Positions 27,178 to 36,183 of a stretch of 64,000 nt of DNA are shown in pieces (within the stretch, counting starts at the first letter, position 1; each line of letters starts with the position of its first letter). The notes under the pieces are model-generated. The model saw only the letters and a program-made list of their open reading frames with translations, searched no databases and was not told the DNA's origin. Made by a program: the position numbers and the translations under genes. The DNA comes from Methylobacterium sp. Its GTDB lineage: Bacteria > Pseudomonadota > Alphaproteobacteria > Rhizobiales > Beijerinckiaceae. The stretch covers positions 124,001-188,000 of the forward strand of contig PERO01000018.1 of assembly GCA_002928875.1 (NCBI GenBank), in the 5' to 3' direction.

Positions 27178-29049
27178 ATGCGGCAGAAGAAACCCATCGG
27201 CGCCTTGATTGCCCGCCTGCGGCCCGCTTTCGCGGCGGTTGCGCTGTTTTCCGGCGTGATCAACCTGCTGGCACTCACCGGCTCGTTCTACATGCTGCAG
27301 GTCTATGACCGGGTGCTGGCGAGCCGCTCGCTCTCGACGCTGGTGGCGCTGTCGGTCCTGTGCCTCGGGCTCTTTGCGCTCAATGCCGTGCTGGAAGTGG
27401 TGCGCAGCAAGTTGCTGAACCGGCTGGGCGCCCGGCTGGAGCGCGATCTTCTGGCACCGGTGCATGATCTCATCCTGAAACTGCCGCTGGCCGGTCGCTC
27501 TCCGGCCGATTCCACGCAGCCGCTGCGGGATATGGAATCGCTGCGCACCGCGCTGTCGGGCGTGGTGCCGGTGGCCTTCGTCGATCTGCCGTGGATGCCC
27601 TTCTTCCTGGCCTTCATCTTCCTGCTGCATCCGGTTCTCGGGGTCGTCGCGCTCATCGGCATGGTGGCGCTCGTGGCGATCGCGCTTCTCACCGATCTCC
27701 GGATGCGCGAACCCACCCGCGCGCAGACCCTCGCGAGCGCGCGCCGGATGGCCGTGGCGGAGACCGCCCGGCGCAATGCCGAGGTGATCCGCGCGATGGG
27801 CTTCGGCGCGCGCGCCGCCGGGCGTTTCCACCAGGCCTCCCGCGCGGTTTTCACCGCGGCCGAACAGGCCGGCGACATCGCGACCAGCCTCGGCGGGTTG
27901 TCGCGCACGCTGCGTCTCATCCTGCAATCGGCGATGATCGGCCTCGGGGCGTGGCTCGTGCTGCAGAACCAGATGACGGCCGGGGCCATCGTCGCCGCTT
28001 CCATCGTGCTGGGGCGGGCCATCGCGCCGGTGGAGATGGCGATTGCCAACTGGAAGGTGTTCACCGCCGCGAAGCAGGCCCGCCAGCGGCTCGACGAGCT
28101 GATCCTGCTCGCCGGTGAACCGGGCACGCCGATGGCGCTGCCCCTGCCGAAAGCGAATCTCACGGTGGAAGGTTTGGCCGTCGCAGCACCGGGTCAGCGC
28201 AATCCGTTGGTTCGAAACGTGAATTTGCGGCTGTCCGCGGGCGATGCGGTGGCGATTGTCGGGCCGAGCGGGGCGGGCAAGTCGTCGCTGGTGCGCGGCA
28301 TTGTCGGGGCATGGCACCCGATGCTCGGCAAGGTCCGCCTCGATAACGCGCCGCTGGACCAGTATCCCGAGGCGATGCTCGGCGCGATCGTCGGCTACCT
28401 GCCGCAGGATGTCGACCTGTTCGATGGCACCATCGCCGCCAATATCGCGCGGCTCGACGCGGATGCGCCCGAAGACCGGATCATCGAGGCGGCGAAGGCC
28501 GCCGATGTGCACAATCTCATCCTGCGCCTGCCTGAGGGCTACAACACCGTGCTGGGCGAGGGCGGTTCGACGCTTTCCGTCGGCCAGCGCCAGCGCATCG
28601 GGCTCGCCCGCGCGCTTTACGGCGAGCCCTTCCTGATCGTGCTCGACGAGCCCAACGCCCATCTCGACCAGGAGGGGGAGGAGGCGCTGGCGCGCGCTGT
28701 CGCGGCGATGCGCGCCAAGGGCAGGATCGTCATCATCGTCGCGCATCGTCCGGCGATCCTGGCGCAATGCAACCTCGTGGCCGTGGTGCAGGATGGCGAA
28801 TTGCGCGGCATCGGCGAGCGCGATGCCATGCTGCGCCAGCTGGCCGAAGCGGCCCGCAAGCGTGCGACGCCTCAGGTTACGGCACCCCAGACCGCTGCGG
28901 CGGATGCCCCCGAAGGCAACCCGCGCGCGAGTCAGCCGCCCGCAAATCAGCCGGCGAGCGCCAGCTCCCCCCTGCTCCAGACCGGCGGGCGCATCACCGG
29001 CCGCATGCCGGCGGCCCGCTCCACCGGCGAGGGAAGTGGTTCCGCATGA
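27178..29049 (+). CDS. prtD: Type I secretion ABC transporter (PrtD-like permease/ATPase)
   Basis: Inner-membrane exporter of 623 residues: about six membrane segments (1-300), then an ATPase domain with Walker A GPSGAGKSS (about residue 362), signature LSVGQRQR (about 464), Walker B FLIVLDEPNAHLD and VAHRPAIL. The family exports RTX proteins and proteases through an adaptor and TolC. A Pro/Ala/Gln-rich tail of about 60 residues is unusual. Its stop overlaps the adaptor start (ATGA). No outer-membrane channel or substrate gene is adjacent. Confidence 0.9.
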   Translation: MRQKKPIGALIARLRPAFAAVALFSGVINLLALTGSFYMLQVYDRVLASRSLSTLVALSVLCLGLFALNAVLEVVRSKLLNRLGARLERDLLAPVHDLILKLPLAGRSPADSTQPLRDMESLRTALSGVVPVAFVDLPWMPFFLAFIFLLHPVLGVVALIGMVALVAIALLTDLRMREPTRAQTLASARRMAVAETARRNAEVIRAMGFGARAAGRFHQASRAVFTAAEQAGDIATSLGGLSRTLRLILQSAMIGLGAWLVLQNQMTAGAIVAASIVLGRAIAPVEMAIANWKVFTAAKQARQRLDELILLAGEPGTPMALPLPKANLTVEGLAVAAPGQRNPLVRNVNLRLSAGDAVAIVGPSGAGKSSLVRGIVGAWHPMLGKVRLDNAPLDQYPEAMLGAIVGYLPQDVDLFDGTIAANIARLDADAPEDRIIEAAKAADVHNLILRLPEGYNTVLGEGGSTLSVGQRQRIGLARALYGEPFLIVLDEPNAHLDQEGEEALARAVAAMRAKGRIVIIVAHRPAILAQCNLVAVVQDGELRGIGERDAMLRQLAEAARKRATPQVTAPQTAAADAPEGNPRASQPPANQPASASSPLLQTGGRITGRMPAARSTGEGSGSA

Positions 29050-30383
29050 ACGCGCTCGCCAAATCCGCGCCGCTTCCTCCGGCGGTCGCCGAATCCCTCC
29101 CGCCCGAGCCCCGCTTGCGCGGGTTGATCCTCGGCGGCATCCTGATGGTGCTGATCGGCTTCGGCGGCTTCCTCCTCTGGGCCTTCACCACCGCGATTTC
29201 CGGCGCGGTGATCGCGAGCGGGCAGTTCGTGGCGGAAAGCGACGTGAAGCGCGTGCAGCACCCGCAGGGCGGCACGGTGGGGCGCATTCTCGTGCGCAAC
29301 GGCGATCGGGTCGCGGCCGGCGACCTGCTCGTGATGCTCGACGACACCATTCCGCGCACCAATCTCGGGCAGATCGTCTCGCAGCTCCGGCAATTGCTCG
29401 CGCGGCGCGGGCGCCTCGAGGCCGAGCGGGACGACCGCGCCGAAATCCGTTTTCCGCCCGAACTCGCCTCGCTTGGCCCGGAGGCCGCGGAGATCGCGCA
29501 GGCCGAGACCCGCCTTCTCGCGGAATTGCGCGCGACCCGCGCCGCCCAGCGGCAGCAATTGACCGAGCGGATCGGCCAGCTTCAGCGGGAGATCGAGGGG
29601 CTGACGGCGCAAGCCGAGGCGAAGAAGCGCGAGGTGGAACTGATCGCGCATGAGCTCACGGGGGTCGAGGACCTCTACCAGAAGAACCTCGTGCCGATCA
29701 CCCGCATGATGATCCTGCAGCGCGAGGCCGCGCGGCTCACGGGCGAAACCGGCGCGCTGGTCGCGTCCACGGCCAAGGCGCGCGGGCAGATCGCCGAGAT
29801 CAACGTGCAGCTTCTCACCCTGGACCAGACCGCGCGCAGCGATGCCGCCAAGGAATTGCGCGAGGTGGAAACGCTCATCGCCCAGTTGCAGGAGCGCCGG
29901 ATCGCGGCCCTCGATATCCTGAACCGCATCGAGATCCGCAGCCCGCAGACCGGTTTCGTGCACGAGCAGAACGTGAAGACCGTCGGCGGCGTGATCTCGC
30001 CCGGCGAGACGCTGATGCTCATCGTTCCGGAAGGCGACAAGCTCACCATCGAGGCGCGCGTCAGCCCCATCGACATCGATCAGGTGAAGGCCGGGCAGAA
30101 GGCGCATCTCAGGCTCTCGGCGCTGAACCAGCGCACGACGCCCGAATTGCGCGGGCACGTGACGCGCGTCGCGGCGGATCTCTCGCGCGAGCAGGCCGGC
30201 AGCATTCCGTTCTACACGGTTCGCCTGCAGATCGACGACAGCGAGCTGAAACGCTTCGATGCCCGCGTGCTCGTGCCGGGCATGCCGGTCGATGTCTTCA
30301 TCGAGACGGGCGAGCGGTCGGTGATGAGTTATCTCACGCGGCCCCTGACCGATGCCTTCGCGCGCAGCTTCCGCGAGGATTGA
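29046..30383 (+). CDS. HlyD-family type I secretion periplasmic adaptor
   Basis: Membrane fusion protein of 445 residues. One N-terminal membrane segment (GLILGGILMVLIGFGGF), a lipoyl-like half (GQFVAESDVKRVQHPQGG), a long alpha-helical hairpin (about 120-290, rich in Glu/Arg/Gln), the second lipoyl half (IEIRSPQTGFVHEQNV) and a beta-barrel C terminus. It links the PrtD-type ATPase to TolC. Coupled to that gene by a 4-base overlap. Confidence 0.9.
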   Translation: MNALAKSAPLPPAVAESLPPEPRLRGLILGGILMVLIGFGGFLLWAFTTAISGAVIASGQFVAESDVKRVQHPQGGTVGRILVRNGDRVAAGDLLVMLDDTIPRTNLGQIVSQLRQLLARRGRLEAERDDRAEIRFPPELASLGPEAAEIAQAETRLLAELRATRAAQRQQLTERIGQLQREIEGLTAQAEAKKREVELIAHELTGVEDLYQKNLVPITRMMILQREAARLTGETGALVASTAKARGQIAEINVQLLTLDQTARSDAAKELREVETLIAQLQERRIAALDILNRIEIRSPQTGFVHEQNVKTVGGVISPGETLMLIVPEGDKLTIEARVSPIDIDQVKAGQKAHLRLSALNQRTTPELRGHVTRVAADLSREQAGSIPFYTVRLQIDDSELKRFDARVLVPGMPVDVFIETGERSVMSYLTRPLTDAFARSFRED

Positions 30384-31406
30384 TCAGCCGGGATAGGGGT
30401 GCCAGCTCCCGGAAGGATCGCGGATTTCGAGGCCGTTCGGGCCTTGCCGCAGGTGATCCGGCCCGATGGTCACCTTGCCATGCCCGCCCGGCAGATCGAG
30501 CACATAGGCGGGAATCGCCGGGCCGGAGAGCTGACCGCGCAGGGCGCCATAGATCGTCTGCCCCTCGGCGATGCCGAGCCGGAAATGGCTGGTGCCGGGC
30601 GCGAGATCTGGATGGTGCAGGTAGAGCGGGCGGATGCGGTTCGCCGCCATGGTACGGAAAAGCGCCGCGAGCGTTTCCGTTTCCGCGTTCACACCCTTCA
30701 GCAGCACCGTTTGCCCCAGCAGCACGAGACCGGCATCGGCGAGGCGGGCGATGGCGGATTCGGCCGCAGGCGTGAACTCGCTGGCATGGTTCGCGTGGAT
30801 CGCGATGCTCACCGCCTTGCCGGGGATCTTCAGCGCGCGGACCATCTCCGGCGTGACACACTCCGGCGCCACGACCGGCACGCGCGTGTGCCAACGCACG
30901 AGCTTCACATGCGGAATGCGCTGAAGCCGCTCGCCCATCGCGCCGATGCGCCGGGGCGAAAACATCAGCGGATCGCCGCCGGTCAGGATCACCTCGAAGA
31001 TGCCGGGGTGCGCGGCGATGTAATCGAAAACCGCCGCGAGTTCGGCTTCCGTCAGCGTGCCGTCGCCATTCGGCCCCACCATTTCGCGGCGGAAGCAGAA
31101 GCGGCAATAGACCGGGCAGGCATGCAGCGCCTTGATCAGCACGCGATCCGGATAACGATGCACAAGGCCCTTCACGGGCGAATGCGGGTGATCGCCGATC
31201 GGGTCAGGGCTTTCCTCGGGCGTGGTCTGAAGCTCGCGCGTATCGGGCAGGAATTGGGCGGATATGCCCTCCGCGCCCTGCCGGATGAGGTCTGCCATCG
31301 CCGGGGTGATCGCGACGGCATAGCGCGCCGTTACATCCTCCAGCACGGGGGAGGGGGCGATCAGCCCCGCTTCCGCGAGGCCTTGCAGGTTGGTGATCGA
31401 TGTCAT
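30384..31406 (-). CDS. epmB: EF-P beta-lysylation protein EpmB (lysine 2,3-aminomutase family)
   Basis: Radical SAM, PLP-dependent enzyme of 340 residues that converts L-alpha-lysine to (R)-beta-lysine for attachment to elongation factor P. The 4Fe-4S cluster cysteines Cys97, Cys101 and Cys104 are in CPVYCRFCFR, and the late DLPGGHGKV segment matches the PLP-lysine region of the family. It overlaps epmA by 4 bases and lies in the same cluster as efp, which supports EpmB over a catabolic lysine mutase. Confidence 0.93.
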   Translation of the reverse strand: MTSITNLQGLAEAGLIAPSPVLEDVTARYAVAITPAMADLIRQGAEGISAQFLPDTRELQTTPEESPDPIGDHPHSPVKGLVHRYPDRVLIKALHACPVYCRFCFRREMVGPNGDGTLTEAELAAVFDYIAAHPGIFEVILTGGDPLMFSPRRIGAMGERLQRIPHVKLVRWHTRVPVVAPECVTPEMVRALKIPGKAVSIAIHANHASEFTPAAESAIARLADAGLVLLGQTVLLKGVNAETETLAALFRTMAANRIRPLYLHHPDLAPGTSHFRLGIAEGQTIYGALRGQLSGPAIPAYVLDLPGGHGKVTIGPDHLRQGPNGLEIRDPSGSWHPYPG

Positions 31407-32440
31407 GCGTCCTCCCCGAACGGAAAGGGCGTGGCGATGACCTCCTGCACGCTCTCCACCCCCGCCGCGAGCATGGCGAGGCGATCAAAGCCGAGGGCGG
31501 CACCGGATGCGGGCGGCATCTGCGCGAGGGCGTTCAGAAAATCCTCGTCGATCGGATAGGTTTCACCATAGAGGCGCTGCTTCTCGCTCATATCGGCCTC
31601 GAAACGCCGGCGCTGCTCGGCGGCATCCGTGAGTTCGCCGAAGGCATTCGCAAGTTCGACCCCGCAGACATAAAGTTCGAAGCGCTCGGCGAAGCGCGGA
31701 TCATCCGGGCAGGGGCGGGCGAGGGCGGCCTCGGAGATGGGATAGCGATCGAGGATCGTTGCGCGTCCCGCTCCCAGATGCGGTTCGATGCGCTCGCTGA
31801 GAATGCGCGAGAAGATATCGCTCCAGGTGTCATCCGCCGCGATCCGCACGCCGATGCGCGTGGCTTCCGCCGCGAAGCCATCAAGATCGGCGAGGCAAGG
31901 TTCCAGCGCGATGCCGGCGTGGCGCGCGAAGGCCTCGACGAGGCTGAGCCGTTCCGGCACGGCGGTGAGGTCGCAGGTCCGGCCGCGGAAATGCGCCTCG
32001 CGCCTTCCGCCGTTCTCGCTCGCGAGGCGCAGCAAAACAGCGCAATCGGCCATGAGGGCTTCATAGCTATCCCCGGCCCGATACCATTCGAGCATCGAGA
32101 ATTCCGGAGCGTGCAGCCGCGAGGCCTCGCGGGCCCGGAAGACCGGCGCGAACTGGAAGATGCGCGTTTCGCCGGCTGCCAGCAGCTTCTTCATCGCGAA
32201 TTCGGGCGAGGTGTGGAGATAGCCCCGTGCCGCTTCACCCGCCGCATCCACCCAATGCGCCTCGAAAGCATGGAGATGCGTTTCGTTGCCGGGCGAGACC
32301 TGCACGAGCCCGGTTTCGACCTCCCAGAAACCCTGGCCCTCGAAATGCACGCGGATCGCCGCCTTCAGGCGCGCACGAACCTGCAAGGCCGGCCTGCGGC
32401 GCGCATGGTTCTCGCGATGCCAGAAGGGCGTTGCGGGCAT
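31403..32440 (-). CDS. epmA: EF-P lysine ligase EpmA (GenX/PoxA/YjeA)
   Basis: Paralogue of class II lysyl-tRNA synthetase that lacks the tRNA anticodon domain, 345 residues; it attaches beta-lysine to EF-P. Seen: motif 2 region FQFAPVFRAREASRLHAPEF, then MLEWYRAG, and motif 3-like GAALGFDRLAML near the C terminus. Overlaps epmB by 4 bases; divergent from efp, with a palindromic element between them. Confidence 0.93.
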   Translation of the reverse strand: MPATPFWHRENHARRRPALQVRARLKAAIRVHFEGQGFWEVETGLVQVSPGNETHLHAFEAHWVDAAGEAARGYLHTSPEFAMKKLLAAGETRIFQFAPVFRAREASRLHAPEFSMLEWYRAGDSYEALMADCAVLLRLASENGGRREAHFRGRTCDLTAVPERLSLVEAFARHAGIALEPCLADLDGFAAEATRIGVRIAADDTWSDIFSRILSERIEPHLGAGRATILDRYPISEAALARPCPDDPRFAERFELYVCGVELANAFGELTDAAEQRRRFEADMSEKQRLYGETYPIDEDFLNALAQMPPASGAALGFDRLAMLAAGVESVQEVIATPFPFGEDA

Positions 32441-32456
32441 GGTTTCCTGTGCTTCG

Positions 32457-32558
32457 TGTCATTCCCGATGCTCCGAAGGGGCAGGCGGGAATCCAGGGCG
32501 ACCCGGCCGCCATCCTGCGGATTCCCGTGCGATGCGTGATGCATCGCCGGGAATGACA
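32457..32558. repeat. Nested palindromic intergenic element, copy 2
   Basis: 102-base element with perfect 11-bp ends (TGTCATTCCCG at 32457-32467, CGGGAATGACA at 32548-32558) and an inner GCGGGAATCC/GGATTCCCG pair. Same ends and inner arms as the copy at 16145-16241, with a different middle. It fills half of the 221-base gap between epmA and efp. Confidence 0.85.
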
Positions 32559-32661
32559 GCCGAGCCCCTTGGCGTTTTTCAAGGAAGGGGCTATGGAGCC
32601 GGACTTTCCGAAAAGCAATCGCGCCGAATAGCAATCGCGCGTCCATCAGACGGGGATATCC

Positions 32662-33231
32662 GTGGTCAAGGTCATCGCTTCCTCCATCCGCAAGGGCAAT
32701 GTCATCGAGGTGGATGACAGGCTCTATTCCGTGATCTCCGCGGAAAGCTTCTTCCCCGGCAAGGGCACACCGACCACGCAGATCGATGGCCGCCGGCTTT
32801 CGGATGGCGTGAAATCCACCTTCCGCTACCGCACGACGGAGCAGGTGGAGAAGGCCTTCGTGGAGGAGAAGGATTATTCCTATCTCTACCCCGACGATAA
32901 CGGCTACATCTTCATGGATCAGGAGAATTTCGAGCAGGTGACCGTGCCCGGCGACGTGATCGGCGACGGCGTGGCCTATCTGCAGGAAGGCATGATCGTG
33001 AAGCTCGGCGTGTTCAACGGCGCGGCCGTAACCGTCAGCCTGCCGCAACGCGTCGTCCTCGAGATCACCGAGACCGAGCCGGTGACGAAGGGCCAGACGG
33101 CTTCCTCCTCTTACAAGCCGGCGATCCTCTCGAATGGCGTGCGCACGGCCATCCCGCCGCATGTCACCGCCGGCACGCGCGTCGTCATCAACACCGAAGA
33201 CGGCTCCTACGTGGAACGCGCGAAGGATTGA
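32662..33231 (+). CDS. efp: Elongation factor P
   Basis: Translation factor of 189 residues that relieves ribosome stalling at polyproline. The modified lysine is present: Lys34 in FFPGKGTP, the site used by EpmA. KOW-like domain I, then two OB-like domains, ending in [13 protein letters not shown]. The start codon is GTG at 32662, with GGGGA 6-7 bases upstream; the first residues [12 protein letters not shown] match the family start. Divergent from epmAB. Confidence 0.95.
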   Translation: MVKVIASSIRKGNVIEVDDRLYSVISAESFFPGKGTPTTQIDGRRLSDGVKSTFRYRTTEQVEKAFVEEKDYSYLYPDDNGYIFMDQENFEQVTVPGDVIGDGVAYLQEGMIVKLGVFNGAAVTVSLPQRVVLEITETEPVTKGQTASSSYKPAILSNGVRTAIPPHVTAGTRVVINTEDGSYVERAKD

Positions 33232-33273
33232 TTCCGGTCGCCCTTGCGGGCCTTCCGCAACGCGCATAGCGTC

Positions 33274-33299
33274 ACCCCCGGGGAAACTCGGGGGTTTTT
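33274..33299 (+). terminator. Intrinsic terminator of efp
   Basis: ACCCCCG/CGGGGGT stem with 8-base loop and five T, starting 42 bases after the efp stop. The T-run ends 1 base before the next ATG (33301). Confidence 0.85.
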
Positions 33300-33300
33300 C

Positions 33301-34383
33301 ATGACTGGGCATGGTGTGTCGCGCCTCTCGCAGGCGCTTGTCTGGGCTGCGGTGCTGGCCGCGCCCGCTCTCGCGCAGAACGCGCCGGCGCCGGCCGCGC
33401 CGAAGATCGACCTGAAGCTCTTCGAGAATGCCGAGGTCGATCGCTCGAAGGGCTGCTCCTTCGCGCTCTGGCAGGCGAACCGCAACCCGGAGCGCGATCG
33501 CTACGCCTATATCTTCGTCGAGAATATCGGCCGGAACAGCGTGCGCGAGAATGCCCGCATCAAGGTGGGGAACGAGGTCATCACCTTCCGCCGCACGGCG
33601 GTGGGTGGCGCGCAGGAATTCGGCAACAAGACCTTCCCCAACGCGCTCTACAAGGCGGAAAAGGATGCGAGCTATCTCATCCTCGACCTGAAGCTCGTCG
33701 CGGCACCCGGCGAGGTGCTCGAGGCCGAAAGCGGGACGATGACGGTGATCCGTCCGGGGTTTCCGCCCTTCGTGGCGGAGGTGAAGGGCGAACTGGGCTG
33801 CAACATTCCCACTCCCGCCAGCACGCCCGCAACCCCACCCCCGCCACCGGCCCAGAAGCGCTCGGAGGCGCAGGTGCCGGCGACCATCGCTGGCCCCGCG
33901 ATCTTCGAGAAATACAAGGTGCCGGGCAACAAGATCCCGCGCGGCATGATCGCTTTGGCCGAGCAGAAGATGAGCTGCGTCGCCAATGTGATGCGCCGGG
34001 GCGCCACCGGCTACGCCATGAGCGAGGAAAGCGCGCTGTGGGAAATCCCCTGCGACAATTTCGTCTATCAGGGCCATTCCGTCTTCGCGATCGTCTACAC
34101 GCCCGACCCCGCGAAGCAGTTCGAATTCGTGATGTTCGACGCCCCCAAGGGCAAGACGCGCTCGACCGACGCCAACCAGCTGATGACGCCGAGCTGGGAC
34201 ATGAAGAACCAGATCGTCACCGGGCTTTCGCTCGGCCGCGCGCAGGGCGATTGCGGCACGCTGGAGCGGCACAAGCTCGGCGCGGACGGCCATTTCACGC
34301 TGATCGAATATCGCGAGAAGGAGAATTGCGACGGCAAGACGACGCCGCCGCAAAGCTGGCCGCTGGTGTACCAGAGGCGCTGA
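33301..34383 (+). CDS. Secreted protein with DUF1176-like C-terminal domain
   Basis: Exported protein of about 360 residues. A signal peptide (VSRLSQALVWAAVLAAPALA) is clear. Domain 1 (about 35-180) is a beta-rich domain with FVENIGRNS; a linker of Pro/Ala (TPATPPPPPA) follows; domain 2 resembles DUF1176, with paired cysteines, GLGRAQGDCGT-like text (GLSLGRAQGDCGT) and the QSWPLVYQ ending. Function unknown. The ATG at 33301 directly abuts the efp terminator with no ribosome site; GTG at 33316 is an alternative start. Confidence 0.7.
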   Translation: MTGHGVSRLSQALVWAAVLAAPALAQNAPAPAAPKIDLKLFENAEVDRSKGCSFALWQANRNPERDRYAYIFVENIGRNSVRENARIKVGNEVITFRRTAVGGAQEFGNKTFPNALYKAEKDASYLILDLKLVAAPGEVLEAESGTMTVIRPGFPPFVAEVKGELGCNIPTPASTPATPPPPPAQKRSEAQVPATIAGPAIFEKYKVPGNKIPRGMIALAEQKMSCVANVMRRGATGYAMSEESALWEIPCDNFVYQGHSVFAIVYTPDPAKQFEFVMFDAPKGKTRSTDANQLMTPSWDMKNQIVTGLSLGRAQGDCGTLERHKLGADGHFTLIEYREKENCDGKTTPPQSWPLVYQRR

Positions 34384-34472
34384 TCCGGCCGATCCGATGT
34401 TTGCCTCAGGCGCGGCTTGATCCGGCCGCGCAGCGGGCCTAATCCGGGCCCGGTGCAAGCAAGCGAGGCAAC

Positions 34473-35477
34473 ATGTCCAATCCCGTTCTGGTCGAGATCA
34501 CGCGCGGCGGCATCGTCGAGAGCGGGCATGCGGGCGCGGTTGCGGTGGTCGATTCCGATGGAAGCGTGGTCTTCTCGATGGGCGATATCGAGCGGCCCAT
34601 CTTCCCGCGCTCGGCCGTGAAGGGTTTTCAGGCCCTGCCGCTGATGGAGAGCGGCGCGGCGGATCGCTTCGCCCTCACGGATGCCGAACTCGCGCTTGCC
34701 TGCGCCAGCCATTCCGGCGAGGAGGGGCATGTGCAGACGGCGGCAGGCATGCTCGCCAAGGCGGGGCGGGATGAAACCTGCCTCGAATGCGGCGCGCATT
34801 GGCCGATGGGCGAGAAGGCCGGGCGGCTCTTCGCGGCAACCGGTCGCCAGCCCGGCGCCCTGCACAACAATTGCTCGGGCAAGCATTCCGGCTTCATCTG
34901 CGCGGCTGTCGAGATGGGGCATGATCCAAAGGGCTATATCCAGCCCGGTCACCCGGTGATGCGCGAGATCACCCACGCGCTCGAAACCATGACCGGCCAT
35001 GACCTTTCGAAAACCGCGATGGGCGTCGATGGCTGCTCGATCCCGACCTATGCCATCCCGCTGAAGAACATCGCGGCGGGTTTCGCGCAATTTGCCAATG
35101 GCGCGGGGTTGTCGCCCTCGCGTGCGGGTGCTGTCGCGCGGTTGCGGAAAGCCGTGGCGGCCTCGCCGTTCCATGTCGCGGGCACGGGGCGGTTCGACAC
35201 GATCGCGATGGAGACCTTGCGCGAGCGCGCCTTCATCAAGACCGGCGCCGAGGGCGTCTATTGCGGGGCGCTGCCCGAACTCGGGCTTGGCATCGCGCTG
35301 AAGATCGACGACGGCGCGACACGCGCGTCGGAAACCACGATAGCAGCACTTCTCACGCGCTTCCTCGAACTCGGCAGCGAGGCGAAAGCCGTGACCGAGC
35401 GGCTCGATCACCGCATGACGAACTGGAACGGCATCGAGGTCGGCCGCATGCGGCCCGTTGCGGCTCTACGCGGCTAG
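34473..35477 (+). CDS. Asparaginase of the Rhizobium etli AnsA type
   Basis: L-asparaginase II (PF06089-type) of 334 residues, unrelated to the E. coli enzymes; hydrolyses asparagine to aspartate and ammonia in the cytoplasm. Seen: EITRGGIVESGHAGA at the start, IFPRSAVKGFQALPL, CASHSGE, HNNCSGKHSGF and GVDGCSIPTY, all conserved in the family and holding its Ser/Lys and Cys residues. GAGG lies 6 bases before the ATG. Its stop codon TAG is formed by the first bases of a palindromic element. Confidence 0.88.
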   Translation: MSNPVLVEITRGGIVESGHAGAVAVVDSDGSVVFSMGDIERPIFPRSAVKGFQALPLMESGAADRFALTDAELALACASHSGEEGHVQTAAGMLAKAGRDETCLECGAHWPMGEKAGRLFAATGRQPGALHNNCSGKHSGFICAAVEMGHDPKGYIQPGHPVMREITHALETMTGHDLSKTAMGVDGCSIPTYAIPLKNIAAGFAQFANGAGLSPSRAGAVARLRKAVAASPFHVAGTGRFDTIAMETLRERAFIKTGAEGVYCGALPELGLGIALKIDDGATRASETTIAALLTRFLELGSEAKAVTERLDHRMTNWNGIEVGRMRPVAALRG

Positions 35478-35585
35478 AGCATTTTCTGGCCAAGTGGATA
35501 CCGGTTGGCCATCAGAAAATGCGACAAAACAGAGAGATAGAGCGGTCGATCTGACTCGGTCAGATCGGAAATCGCTCTAGCCGCG
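35469..35585. repeat. RIME-like palindromic intergenic element
   Basis: 117 bases with perfect 12-bp ends (CGCGGCTAGAGC and GCTCTAGCCGCG) and inner inverted repeats (GCATTTTCTGGCCAA with TTGGCCATCAGAAAATGC; GATCTGACTCGGTCAGATC). This composition is known from intergenic mosaic elements of Rhizobiales. It supplies the stop codon of both converging genes. Confidence 0.75.
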
Positions 35586-36177
35586 CGGCGAGAACCAGTC
35601 GCCGCGCGACATCAGCGCTGCCCGCAAGCAGCGGATCGAGCGCGATGCCGCGCGGATCGCCCATGCGCTTCACCCGCGGGATATGCACGAAAACCACCGG
35701 CACGCCGGCTGCCGTGCCCCGCAAGGCGAAGCGATAGGCGGCGTTGCAGAGATAGGGCCCGGCATTCTGCGAGAGCCTCACCGGATTGCCGGCTTCGCGC
35801 AAGAGATCACGCAGGCGCGACATCGGCGCGCGCCCCTTCAGGATCGGCGGGCCGGGATCGAGGCTCGCGAGTTTCGGCAGGCGGCCCGAGGCATCGCGCG
35901 CGGTGCGGCTCGCGCGATTACGGGCGACGATCTCCACGGTCACGGCCCGGCGCTTCGCAGCGACGCCGAACATAAGGATGGCACGCGGGCGTTTCGCGAG
36001 CAGGGGACGCAGCGCCTCCTCGGTCGGCCCGTAGCTCACCGGCAGGATCGCGTGGCGCACCGTCCAGCCCAGCCGCTGCCAGGGCCGGCGCGCCAGCGCC
36101 TCCACCAGGCGGGCCGACGGGTTGATGCGAATGCCGGGGAAGGGGCCGAAACCGGTGATGAGCAGATCAGGCCGCAT
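35560..36177 (-). CDS. pcp: Pyroglutamyl-peptidase I-like cysteine peptidase
   Basis: Peptidase C15 family, 205 residues; removes N-terminal pyroglutamate from peptides. Seen: start LLITGFGPFPGIRINPSA, a Glu in VTVEIVARN, catalytic Cys in NAGPYLCNAAYRF and His in VFVHIPRV. The last six residues LERFPI and the stop are encoded by the palindromic element at 35469-35585, so the original C terminus may have been longer or shorter. It starts 6 bases after the mutB stop and may be co-transcribed. Confidence 0.85.
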   Translation of the reverse strand: MRPDLLITGFGPFPGIRINPSARLVEALARRPWQRLGWTVRHAILPVSYGPTEEALRPLLAKRPRAILMFGVAAKRRAVTVEIVARNRASRTARDASGRLPKLASLDPGPPILKGRAPMSRLRDLLREAGNPVRLSQNAGPYLCNAAYRFALRGTAAGVPVVFVHIPRVKRMGDPRGIALDPLLAGSADVARRLVLAARLERFPI

Positions 36178-36183
36178 CCGCGC

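Noticed and set aside
33244..33300. Longer version of the DUF1176-like protein starting at 33244
   Set aside because: It would translate through the efp terminator and place extra residues before a clear signal peptide.
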